Below are positions 1-6,085 of a DNA stretch of 7,539 nucleotides, one piece after another. The notes under the pieces were generated by a model. It was not told the DNA's origin and made no database searches. It worked only from the letters and a program-made list of their open reading frames with translations. The stretch lies in NCBI GenBank assembly GCA_009936825.1, contig JAACDV010000087.1, positions 1-7,539 of the forward strand, given 5' to 3'. Numbering within the stretch: the stretch's first letter is position 1; every line of letters starts with the position of its first letter. The DNA is from Bacteroidota bacterium (GTDB taxonomy: Bacteria; Pseudomonadota; Alphaproteobacteria; Puniceispirillales; Puniceispirillaceae). Position numbers and translations under genes: made by a program.

Positions 1-121
1 GGGGGCCTCTAGTAAATAGGTGGGGGGCCTCTAGTAAATAGGTGGGGGGCCTCTAGTAAATAGGTGGGGGCCTCAAGTAAATAGGTGGGGGGCCTCTAGT
101 AAATAGGTGGGGGGCCTCTAG
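1..121. repeat. G-rich 22-bp tandem repeat array, five full copies plus a diverging sixth
   Basis: Units begin at about 1, 22, 44, 66, 87 and 109. Each has a run of five or six G followed by the 16-base segment cctctagtaaataggt. Units at 1 and 66 are 21 bp because they carry one G fewer, and the unit at 66 also has one substitution (cctcaagt). The last unit diverges after cctctag. The period is not a multiple of three and the unit contains stop codons (TAG, TAA), so the array is not coding on the plus strand; on the minus strand frames also meet TAG. It starts at base 1, so the true copy number is unknown. It lies downstream of the 824-residue prepilin gene. Its function is unknown. Confidence 0.95.
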
Positions 122-183
122 TTATTAGACTAGGGGGGCGGGCAAAGGTTTTCCTGAACAGCCCTAAGAAGGGAGTAAACACC

Positions 184-2658
184 TCATTGACCGGCAAGAC
201 AGAATTCCCTAAACCGCGCCATATTTACCCCTCGCCGATGGGCGATAAGCGCGTCGGTAGCTTTGCCAGCGGAGGCAAACTCGCGGTAATATCCACAAAC
301 CGAATAATGTTGACCGGGCACACATGTCTCCTCACTTTGCGGGGTGCTCACCCATGTGCCCGAACGACCAAAATCTCCATGAATTGCGACATTTGAATTG
401 AACAAGCTGGTTGCTGGCTGACATACCGAAGTGCGAAGCGTCACGGGCGAGGTGCTGGCGCTATCGCAGCTGTAAAAGTCACTGCCCCCTGCCCAGTTGG
501 TATAACGGTATAGGCGGCCCGAACTTGTCGGTTGCACCAGCACGCGTTTGATGTGAAGCCTTGCAGTCGGATACTGATCATACTCAAAAAATCTGCGCCC
601 GCCGATGCCTACCTGAATTCCGGAGATAGCGTCATAGGGTACGCCGTTAATGCCATCACCCTTCCAGAAATTTCTGTAGTTTTCGGGACCGGCTCTCCAT
701 CTAAACGTCGCTGTTCCGTCGGATTTTGCTGCAATCCACCCGTTTATCCAACCCGGAGACGCTCTGGTCATCATTACTTTTTCCAGATGATCCTGTTCAC
801 TCTGCGATGTAATGGTGACCATGTGAGGTGTCATTCCGCAAAATTTAGGGTCGGGCTGGGCAGCTTCAATTAGCCCCGTATTGAAATTGTTGACCTGCGT
901 GCTTTTGTCCACAAAGTCGTACATCCGAAAGTCGTTATTTTCAAAGAACGGCAATGCGCCAACGCCAAAGGTGAACGTCTTATCGGTTTCTGCCGAACTT
1001 CCTTTTGGCCGGTACAGCACCTGACCCATGACTCTTGCCCAAAGCTTTGTTGTAATGGGCTTGCCGTCATTCGTTTGAAATTTCAAAACCCCTAATTTGG
1101 GGTACCAGGTTCCGGTGACCGTCGTTGGCATATTCGGCAGGTCGGAAAACACAATATTGCCGCCAACATTGCTTTTCTTGGCGAACAGAATATCAACATA
1201 ACCATCTGCAGTGCCTTGGTAATTTTCAACCGCGACAAAGGCCGTACTGAACGTACATGTCGGGCTGGAAATTTTGGGCTTGGCATCAATCCGGCACAGC
1301 TCAAGGCGTTTTATGGTGCGCGTTGAGGCCAATGTCCTTGATTGCGTTTTCTGGGTGACATTGGGGCCATCAGCAATCCCCTTTCCGACTGCAAAATTGG
1401 CAATGACTGTTTCCGGATTACTTCCAACCACCTCGAAGAAACCATTGGCTGAAGGAACAAAAATATCATCGGAACGCGGCTCCCAGACCGCCGTTCGCGT
1501 TTGCGCCGCGCTTTGACCGGTGCCGGACGGCGGAGCCTTCGCTGTTGCCGATTCCCACATCGTATAAAGTTGATCGGCATCATCATCAATAAAACAGAAT
1601 GAGTGAAATGACGGATCATCAACCACATGCTTGCGAAGCGGCGTTGAGGGTCCAAAATTCATCATCCTGCCGGTATTACCTATCACCCAGCTTCCCCCAT
1701 TTGCATAACCGGCAGGAGGGTCATTATCCAGTGCCCAGTGCAAATTCAACTGGTTTGAAAGACTTGCCACATTCTGTTCGCGCGCCACCAGCGCCGTAAT
1801 TTCCGCAAGGCTGAGGCGTCGGCTCCAAATCCGCAGGTCAGATATTAGCCCCTCAAAACCCGACTGATAATCACTGTAATGCCGGCCAACAAATAGCGAC
1901 GTTTTTGCCGTTCGGATGCGCGGGGCAAGGTTGCCGGGGCAATTCGGATTTATCACCGGCGTAAAGGTGCCCGGTATCAGCCTTCCATTTACATGTAGCG
2001 CGATATCGTTTGGTTGAATATTGCGCGTGCCGCTGCCCTGAAAGGTTACCACAATGTGGTGCCAGTTTCCGTCACGAAGGTCGATCGGCATATTCAGCAA
2101 ATATCGGGCGCAGTTAAAGTCCAGCATTATCTGGCCGTCCACCAGTTGAAGCCCGAATTCACCGTGCGCACCTTGTCCCCACTGAACAATCGTAGCGCGG
2201 CCAGATTGCGCCATATGGGGTTTGATCCAAACCGAGATGGACCGCGGCGCATAATCAAAAATGTTAAACTGGCCTCCGGCAATATTTGCCGTTCGCAAAT
2301 ACTGATTGTGCCCATTAAATTCAAATCCCGAGCGTTCGTAATGGCCAATGGATTTCAACCGAAGGCAGTCTTTCTTGCCAGACCCCGCTATCCGGTCAGA
2401 CACCTCAACGGCGTCAGAATTTCCCAGCTTTACCTGAACACGCCGCAAAGCCAGATCGGCATTCGCCTGCTGTTCTGCCAGATTCGTGGTGACCACATTT
2501 GCGCGCTGAATATCAATAACAGTCCGGGTAACGCCAATCGAAACCAGAGACAGAATCAGAATGTAAACCAGAAGTTCAACTAGGGTGAACCCGGCAATTG
2601 CAGCTTTGATGGGCCGAAAAATGCCGCGCTTCCAACTTTTAAAAGACCTAAATTTCAT
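184..2658 (-). CDS. Large type IV prepilin-like protein with LamG and C-type-lectin-like domains
   Basis: This 824-residue protein is predicted to be exported and built into a type IV filament or pseudopilus. It has a basic leader (residues 1-23), a class III cleavage site G23|FTLVE with Glu at mature position +5 (E28), and a hydrophobic helix to about residue 46. N-terminal style resembles PilW/GspJ proteins, which are normally 200-350 residues. Residues about 108-292 form a LamG (concanavalin-like) domain, shown by GFEFNGHNQYL, ISVWIKP, DGNWHHIVVTF, LHVNGRL and FEGLISDLRIWSRRLS. Residues about 485-567 resemble a cadherin-like strand region (VTGTWYPKLGVLKF, then VLYRPKG). Residues about 575-795 resemble a C-type-lectin-like domain: MVTITSQSEQDHL, GWINGWIAA, FRWRAGPE, YTNWAGG and a final W-C-VCGYY pattern. 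The usual calcium/sugar EPN triplet is absent (GGSD instead). It has 12 cysteines, suggesting disulfides. The ATG start lies just before the leader; only a weak AGG precedes it. A role as tip adhesin is inferred. Confidence 0.9.
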   Translation of the reverse strand: MKFRSFKSWKRGIFRPIKAAIAGFTLVELLVYILILSLVSIGVTRTVIDIQRANVVTTNLAEQQANADLALRRVQVKLGNSDAVEVSDRIAGSGKKDCLRLKSIGHYERSGFEFNGHNQYLRTANIAGGQFNIFDYAPRSISVWIKPHMAQSGRATIVQWGQGAHGEFGLQLVDGQIMLDFNCARYLLNMPIDLRDGNWHHIVVTFQGSGTRNIQPNDIALHVNGRLIPGTFTPVINPNCPGNLAPRIRTAKTSLFVGRHYSDYQSGFEGLISDLRIWSRRLSLAEITALVAREQNVASLSNQLNLHWALDNDPPAGYANGGSWVIGNTGRMMNFGPSTPLRKHVVDDPSFHSFCFIDDDADQLYTMWESATAKAPPSGTGQSAAQTRTAVWEPRSDDIFVPSANGFFEVVGSNPETVIANFAVGKGIADGPNVTQKTQSRTLASTRTIKRLELCRIDAKPKISSPTCTFSTAFVAVENYQGTADGYVDILFAKKSNVGGNIVFSDLPNMPTTVTGTWYPKLGVLKFQTNDGKPITTKLWARVMGQVLYRPKGSSAETDKTFTFGVGALPFFENNDFRMYDFVDKSTQVNNFNTGLIEAAQPDPKFCGMTPHMVTITSQSEQDHLEKVMMTRASPGWINGWIAAKSDGTATFRWRAGPENYRNFWKGDGINGVPYDAISGIQVGIGGRRFFEYDQYPTARLHIKRVLVQPTSSGRLYRYTNWAGGSDFYSCDSASTSPVTLRTSVCQPATSLFNSNVAIHGDFGRSGTWVSTPQSEETCVPGQHYSVCGYYREFASAGKATDALIAHRRGVNMARFREFCLAGQ

Positions 2659-2887
2659 GCCTGAAAATAGTGTGCGTTAATAATTTTTTTATAATTTTTT
2701 CCCTTCATTTTTGATCTAATAAGGAAAATTTTTTAGGTAACAAAAAAATCAAGATTATCCACTAAGCATATGTTAAACATCGTTTTTTTAAAATAAGACC
2801 AGATAATTTAGGTATTTTTTCATATATCAAATTCCTACATATCAATGAAATAATAAATTAAATCACAAATGAATTATCCTATGAATT
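2659..2887. promoter_or_regulatory. Very AT-rich divergent intergenic region
   Basis: These 229 bp separate the start codons of two divergently transcribed prepilin-like genes, so both promoters should lie here. The region is far richer in A and T than the flanking genes, with several runs of six to seven T or A. I see no long inverted repeat, no RNA gene and no ORF worth calling. A TGTTAAACA near 2771 is an imperfect palindrome only. Confidence 0.6.
2716..2743 (-). promoter_or_regulatory. Possible promoter for the 824-residue prepilin gene
   Basis: Read on the minus strand, TTGTTA (2738-2743) is followed after 16 bp by TATTAG (2716-2721), each matching four of six sigma-70 consensus bases. 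Transcription would start near 2709, about 50 bases before the ATG. In such AT-rich DNA this match could be chance. Confidence 0.25.
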
Positions 2888-3487
2888 ATGAGCCAGAATA
2901 TAGATATGAAATTGCCAATGCCCCCTTATCCCAATCAGCGCATGAACCCACATTACCATCTTTGCCGTCAGCGCGAAGGCATGGCGATGCTAATGGTGTT
3001 GTTGATTACCGCGCTGCTTAGTATCAGCGCCGTTCCGATGCTAGATCTGGCGAACCGAAACAAAAAGCGCGCAATGAACCAGCAGGTGCTAACGCTGCTA
3101 AACACCGAAGCCAAAGAATATCTTGAGTTGGGAATTTATGCGGTGCAAATGGCAAACGGCGTTCCTAGCGGCTACTCGCTGACGCACTCGGCCCAAATCA
3201 AAAAACTGGCAGCAGCTTGCGAGAAGCGTGTGCAGGAAATCGACCCAAAGCTTTTGGGAACGGGAGGGTTGCATGATCCTGCCACAGTATATGCCTCGCA
3301 AGTTACCACCTCGAAGAACCGGTGGGTTGGGCAGTTTATTGTCAATAAAACCAAACCCGGCGATGAATACCAGCGTTTTGCGGTGCTTTCTTGCGCCACC
3401 GCAGTTACCGGCCAAGTCGGAATTTATGGCGCCGAGATTGCCGCCCTAAGTCGCTCATTCTATACGCTAAGTTTCGGCAAATACTGA
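2888..3487 (+). CDS. Small PilX/GspK/MshP-like minor pilin lacking Glu5
   Basis: This 199-residue protein has a basic N-terminal segment ending in CRQREG, followed by a hydrophobic helix from M32 to about residue 50 (MAMLMVLLITALLSISAV). This is the pattern of PilX N-terminal and GspK-like pilins, with likely cleavage after G31. Mature position +5 is Met36 instead of Glu, as in GspK-type proteins that sit at the pseudopilus tip. Two cysteines (C111, C169) could form a disulfide. The rest has no domain I recognise. The ATG at 2888 gives a 31-residue leader without a clear ribosome site; in-frame ATGs at 2906, 2918 and 2942 would give shorter leaders, and 2942 (13 residues before the cleavage site) is closest to typical length. 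It is divergent from the 824-residue prepilin and convergent with the 682-residue one. Inferred role: priming or capping a pilus with those two partners. Confidence 0.8.
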   Translation: MSQNIDMKLPMPPYPNQRMNPHYHLCRQREGMAMLMVLLITALLSISAVPMLDLANRNKKRAMNQQVLTLLNTEAKEYLELGIYAVQMANGVPSGYSLTHSAQIKKLAAACEKRVQEIDPKLLGTGGLHDPATVYASQVTTSKNRWVGQFIVNKTKPGDEYQRFAVLSCATAVTGQVGIYGAEIAALSRSFYTLSFGKY

Positions 3488-3526
3488 TTTTTTGATAAGG
3501 CTGCAACGCCCCCGGACTGCACCTGT

Positions 3527-5575
3527 CTAGCTGTTGCCCGGCGGTGCGCTGCCACCTCCCCCGCTAAATTCATTGGGATCGCACCTTTGCGATTCTTTAA
3601 CCCGTAGCTGAATATCGGTTTTCTCGTCAGGCATGCCTGCATCAAAATCGATAGTTCGCCAAATCACCGCGTTGGCGGCGGCGTTTGTGGCCCGGATATT
3701 CCAACCGTCAAGGCCTACCCAGTTAAGCATTCGCAAGTTGGGATTGACGTTACCATCCCCATCGGGATCGTGTGCATAGTTTTTGAGTTCATACATTTTT
3801 GTTACCGGATCATAGGCGCCATTTCCCAGATTCAGCGGGACGATCACGCCATCATTCGGAATTTTCCAGCTGGCATCGGTTGTCAAAATACCATTTTGCT
3901 GAACGATGGTGGTCATTCTACCACTCGGCCCCATGACTTGCGGCGTGTATTCCGAGGTATCATCAAGAAACGTAAACGGATCATCAATATCCCCAAGATC
4001 ACGATTCGCCTGAACATTGTTCAACTGGAAATTAACCGACCCTGCTGACTGGTCGAACGTGTCAAATTGGAAAAAGAGCGAATAGCGATTATTCGTCAGG
4101 GCGTTTGCCCCCTTTGGATCGGTCACTGTTGAATTGCCGCTGTATTGTTCATAGAGAAACACCGTAACGCGGTCAGATTTCTGAAACTCTCGCGCTTTTG
4201 GCGAATAGAGAACATAGGTTTCAGTTTGCCAGTTTGCCGGATCACCTGCGGTCAAGCTCTTGGCGAGCTTACAGTAATTCGGATGTTGGCTGGAAGCATA
4301 GGTGGTCCGGGCGCCATCGGGGCGATCAAATCTGAATTTGGTGCCGCAATAACCGTAAAATTTCGTCGGCATTTCATTTCCGCACATCGACACACTGGTA
4401 ATATATTCGGTCACTTTGAATTTTGATGTCGCCGGATCATAAGTGCCAAGGTCAAAGCGTACCGCGGTACCACAGGTCTGATTGCCGCAATTGGCGATAA
4501 CATCAAGAACCGTGTTGTCCTGTTTGATCAACGAGCTACCGTCAACGACCATTCTGCCCGTCATATTGTCAGTTCCAAAGAAACCCGGCGGCGAGCGATA
4601 TTGCAACTTCTCAAGCGCGACCCGAACATCAGTAGCTTTTCCCGCAATTTCCAGGCTTTGTGAGAGGGATCCTTTAATCATCACATTCATTGCCGGGGGG
4701 CCTATATCCAGCGTTGATAGGCTTTCCGCCACCGACAGCTGGACCGTAATGTTGGTTTGCGGATCATCTACCAAGGTATCGACAATATTCGCAGCATTTA
4801 TAATGCCGGCGCCAATCATGCGGTGTCGGTCCGGCATCTCAATGCCAATTCCGGGGGTGCCAACATCAGGCACCTCGATTAACGAGGTGTGAAACAGGGC
4901 CGGATTTTTTGCATTATAGGCAACAAAACGCGGCATCAGTATTTGCGTGCCTTTGGGCACCCCGCTGCTGGCATTCTGTCCCCATTTCAGACAGTTTGCG
5001 TCATCAACGCGCACCGTGGCAACATTTGCTGTCTGATCAACCACCAGCGGCTGACTGATCGTACAGCGCCCGATTCCGCCATCAAAACCAGTGGTTATGG
5101 AAACGCCTTTGGCAACCAGCCGGTTCAGGCTTTCGGCGATCGAAACACCGTTGCGCGAGATACAATTGGCGGTGAACTTAAAAGTCCCGGCACTAATATT
5201 GGCATCGAAGAGCAACGGACATATTGGGTCAATGCCGTTTAACCTGCCGCTATTGCCAACCAACGTGACAATTTCAACACCGTCACCTTTTTGCAAATCA
5301 TTCGGCATTGATGCGTTTTTGTAGATTTGAGGGGTCGTCGACTCCCCCACCTTCCCATCGATGAAATCCTTATAAAGATAGGATGAAATAGCTTCGCTTT
5401 CCTGCTGCGAGTTCAGTTTTATGGACTCGCCAAGCATAGTTTCATCGGTCATGCCGATCATCTGGATTGCCGCCACGCTGACAATCGATAAAAGCGCCAC
5501 CGCAACCAGCATTTCCACCAATGAAAAACCACCACGAACATCTTTACAAAATTTCAGAAAAACCCGCCTCACCAA
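3527..5575 (-). CDS. Large type IV prepilin-like protein with cadherin-like region
   Basis: This 682-residue protein has a short basic leader, a cleavage site G16|FSLVE with Glu at +5 (E21), and a hydrophobic helix to about residue 41. N-terminal style resembles GspI/PilV-type minor pilins, but the body is several times longer than usual. Residues about 274-347 resemble a cadherin-like repeat (VRVALEKLQYRSPPGFFGTDN, close to the common 'AL..L.Y.P...F.GTD' pattern). A motif LG-x(1-3)-YDP-x-T occurs twice, at 376-383 and 583-592. D603-x-D605-x-D607-G-x-x-N611 looks like a calcium loop. The mature part has 10 cysteines and ends in a Gly/Ser/Pro tail. The first start codon is TTG at 5575; GTG at 5572 is an equally good start with an AGGCGA ribosome-site-like sequence (5581-5586) eight bases upstream. 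No in-frame ATG precedes the cleavage site. Function inferred: a filament-tip component exposed outside the cell. I do not recognise the overall family. Confidence 0.87.
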   Translation of the reverse strand: MVRRVFLKFCKDVRGGFSLVEMLVAVALLSIVSVAAIQMIGMTDETMLGESIKLNSQQESEAISSYLYKDFIDGKVGESTTPQIYKNASMPNDLQKGDGVEIVTLVGNSGRLNGIDPICPLLFDANISAGTFKFTANCISRNGVSIAESLNRLVAKGVSITTGFDGGIGRCTISQPLVVDQTANVATVRVDDANCLKWGQNASSGVPKGTQILMPRFVAYNAKNPALFHTSLIEVPDVGTPGIGIEMPDRHRMIGAGIINAANIVDTLVDDPQTNITVQLSVAESLSTLDIGPPAMNVMIKGSLSQSLEIAGKATDVRVALEKLQYRSPPGFFGTDNMTGRMVVDGSSLIKQDNTVLDVIANCGNQTCGTAVRFDLGTYDPATSKFKVTEYITSVSMCGNEMPTKFYGYCGTKFRFDRPDGARTTYASSQHPNYCKLAKSLTAGDPANWQTETYVLYSPKAREFQKSDRVTVFLYEQYSGNSTVTDPKGANALTNNRYSLFFQFDTFDQSAGSVNFQLNNVQANRDLGDIDDPFTFLDDTSEYTPQVMGPSGRMTTIVQQNGILTTDASWKIPNDGVIVPLNLGNGAYDPVTKMYELKNYAHDPDGDGNVNPNLRMLNWVGLDGWNIRATNAAANAVIWRTIDFDAGMPDEKTDIQLRVKESQRCDPNEFSGGGGSAPPGNS

Positions 5576-5580
5576 TCATC

Positions 5581-5586
5581 TCGCCT
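5581..5586 (-). promoter_or_regulatory. Ribosome binding site candidate that favours a GTG start
   Basis: On the minus strand AGGCGA lies five bases before TTG (5575-5573) and eight bases before GTG (5572-5570). Eight is nearer the usual spacing, so the 682-residue prepilin may really begin one codon later. An ATG at 5579 is out of frame and reaches a stop after about eleven codons. Confidence 0.4.
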
Positions 5587-5594
5587 AATATGAA

Positions 5595-5609
5595 TTAACT
5601 AAATATTAA
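5595..5609. promoter_or_regulatory. CtrA-like box TTAA-N7-TTAA
   Basis: TTAA at 5595-5598 and TTAA at 5606-5609 are separated by exactly seven bases, the consensus for the alphaproteobacterial cell-cycle regulator CtrA. It ends 20 bp upstream of the start of the 682-residue prepilin. CtrA controls pilus genes in Caulobacter. The local DNA is AT-rich, so chance occurrence is quite possible, and the closeness to the start codon would fit repression better than activation. Confidence 0.35.
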
Positions 5610-5680
5610 GAAATGGTGCATTAAACTCTTGAGCAAAGTAAAAACTATGTCCAAGCTGAAAAGAATTGGGAGAAACGCCT

Positions 5681-5737
5681 AATTACGCGCATGAAACCTA
5701 AATACGCGCATAAAGACTAAATACGCGCATGAAAACT
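5681..5737. repeat. Three 19-bp tandem repeats (iteron-like)
   Basis: Copies lie at 5681-5699, 5700-5718 and 5719-5737, with the consensus aaatacgcgcatgaaaact and a fully conserved core tacgcgcat at 5684, 5703 and 5722. Copies differ at a few flanking positions. The array sits 11 bp upstream of the -35 box of the tRNA-Cys promoter and about 105 bp upstream of the 682-residue prepilin. Spacing near two helical turns would place each core on a similar face of the helix. A protein-binding array is inferred. Confidence 0.85.
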
Positions 5738-5748
5738 GGGGTTCCCGA

Positions 5749-5777
5749 TTGACGTCAGGGGGGATGTGTTTTATCAC
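5749..5777 (+). promoter_or_regulatory. Probable sigma-70 promoter of tRNA-Cys
   Basis: TTGACG (5749-5754) and TATCAC (5772-5777) are separated by 17 bp. Transcription would start about 5784, a few bases before the mature tRNA 5' end. A good -35 box and correct spacing support it; the -10 box matches only four of six consensus bases. Confidence 0.5.
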
Positions 5778-5787
5778 CCATTTCGGC

Positions 5788-5861
5788 GGCCCGATGGCAG
5801 AGTGGTTATGCAGCGGTTTGCAAAACCGTGTACATCGGTTCAATTCCGGTTCGGGCCTCCA
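5788..5861 (+). tRNA. tRNA-Cys (anticodon GCA)
   Basis: The 74-nt sequence folds as a full cloverleaf. The acceptor stem pairs GGCCCGA (5788-5794) with TCGGGCC (5851-5857), followed by discriminator T and an encoded CCA (5859-5861). The anticodon stem pairs GCGGT (5813-5817) with ACCGT (5825-5829) around the loop TTGCAAA, with anticodon GCA at 5820-5822. The T arm has stem ATCGG/CCGGT and loop TTCAATT. The discriminator U and GCA anticodon identify cysteine. It is preceded by a plausible promoter; I see no clear intrinsic terminator after it. Confidence 0.97.
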
Positions 5862-5883
5862 TCATCTATATTTCTTTCCCGTT

Positions 5884-5922
5884 GCCGCTTGGTGATGCCG
5901 CTTGGTGATGCCGCTTGGTGAT
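5884..5922. repeat. Three perfect 13-bp tandem repeats
   Basis: The unit gccgcttggtgat occurs at 5884-5896, 5897-5909 and 5910-5922 without a mismatch, 22 bp after the tRNA-Cys CCA end. The last GGTGAT could pair with ATCGCC (5931-5936) as a six-base stem with one G-T pair, but no T run follows. Perfect identity suggests recent expansion. Function unknown. Confidence 0.93.
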
Positions 5923-5958
5923 GCATATGAATCGCCCTAGGCTATCTATGTGTTAATA

Positions 5959-5990
5959 ACTCCTTGTTAGTGGGACTCCTTGTTATTGGT
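5959..5990. repeat. Imperfect 16-bp direct repeat
   Basis: Copies at 5959-5974 and 5975-5990 share the first eleven bases actccttgtta exactly and 14 of 16 bases overall. They lie about 100 bp upstream of the transporter start codon. This may be an operator pair or simply a local duplication. Confidence 0.75.
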
Positions 5991-6009
5991 TTCGGGCCGG
6001 TTTTTATAT
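5980..6009 (+). promoter_or_regulatory. Weak promoter candidate for the MFS gene
   Basis: TTGTTA (5980-5985), inside the second 16-bp repeat copy, is followed after 18 bp by TTATAT (6004-6009). The match is modest and other positions are possible. It would give a 5' leader of roughly 70 bases. Confidence 0.2.
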
Positions 6010-6085
6010 GGTCATCCGCGGTCGTGGGTGTACGCCTTTATGCAATCAGGACATTTTTTTGTCCGTTTAGACATCGTCGTGATCC

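Noticed and set aside
1..121. CRISPR array
   Set aside because: The copies are contiguous with no unique spacers, so it is a simple tandem repeat. No cas gene is present.
2014..2583. 189-codon plus-strand open frame, opposite the 824-residue prepilin
   Set aside because: It lies wholly antisense to a convincing gene with LamG and prepilin motifs, and its translation shows no recognisable domain or leader.
3503..3537. Bidirectional terminator between the convergent genes
   Set aside because: GCAAC and GTTGC can pair, but the stem is only five bases with a 25-base loop and it enters the end of the 682-residue gene.
4482..4892. 136-codon plus-strand open frame, opposite the 682-residue prepilin
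   Set aside because: It is antisense to the cadherin-like region of a well-supported gene and shows no family features.
5788..5861. tRNA-Cys as an integration site of a mobile element
   Set aside because: I found no second copy of the tRNA 3' end in the window and no integrase gene. The gggcctct in the G-rich array resembles the tRNA end by only a few bases.
5917..5936. Intrinsic terminator for tRNA-Cys
   Set aside because: The six-base stem includes a G-T pair and is not followed by a T run.
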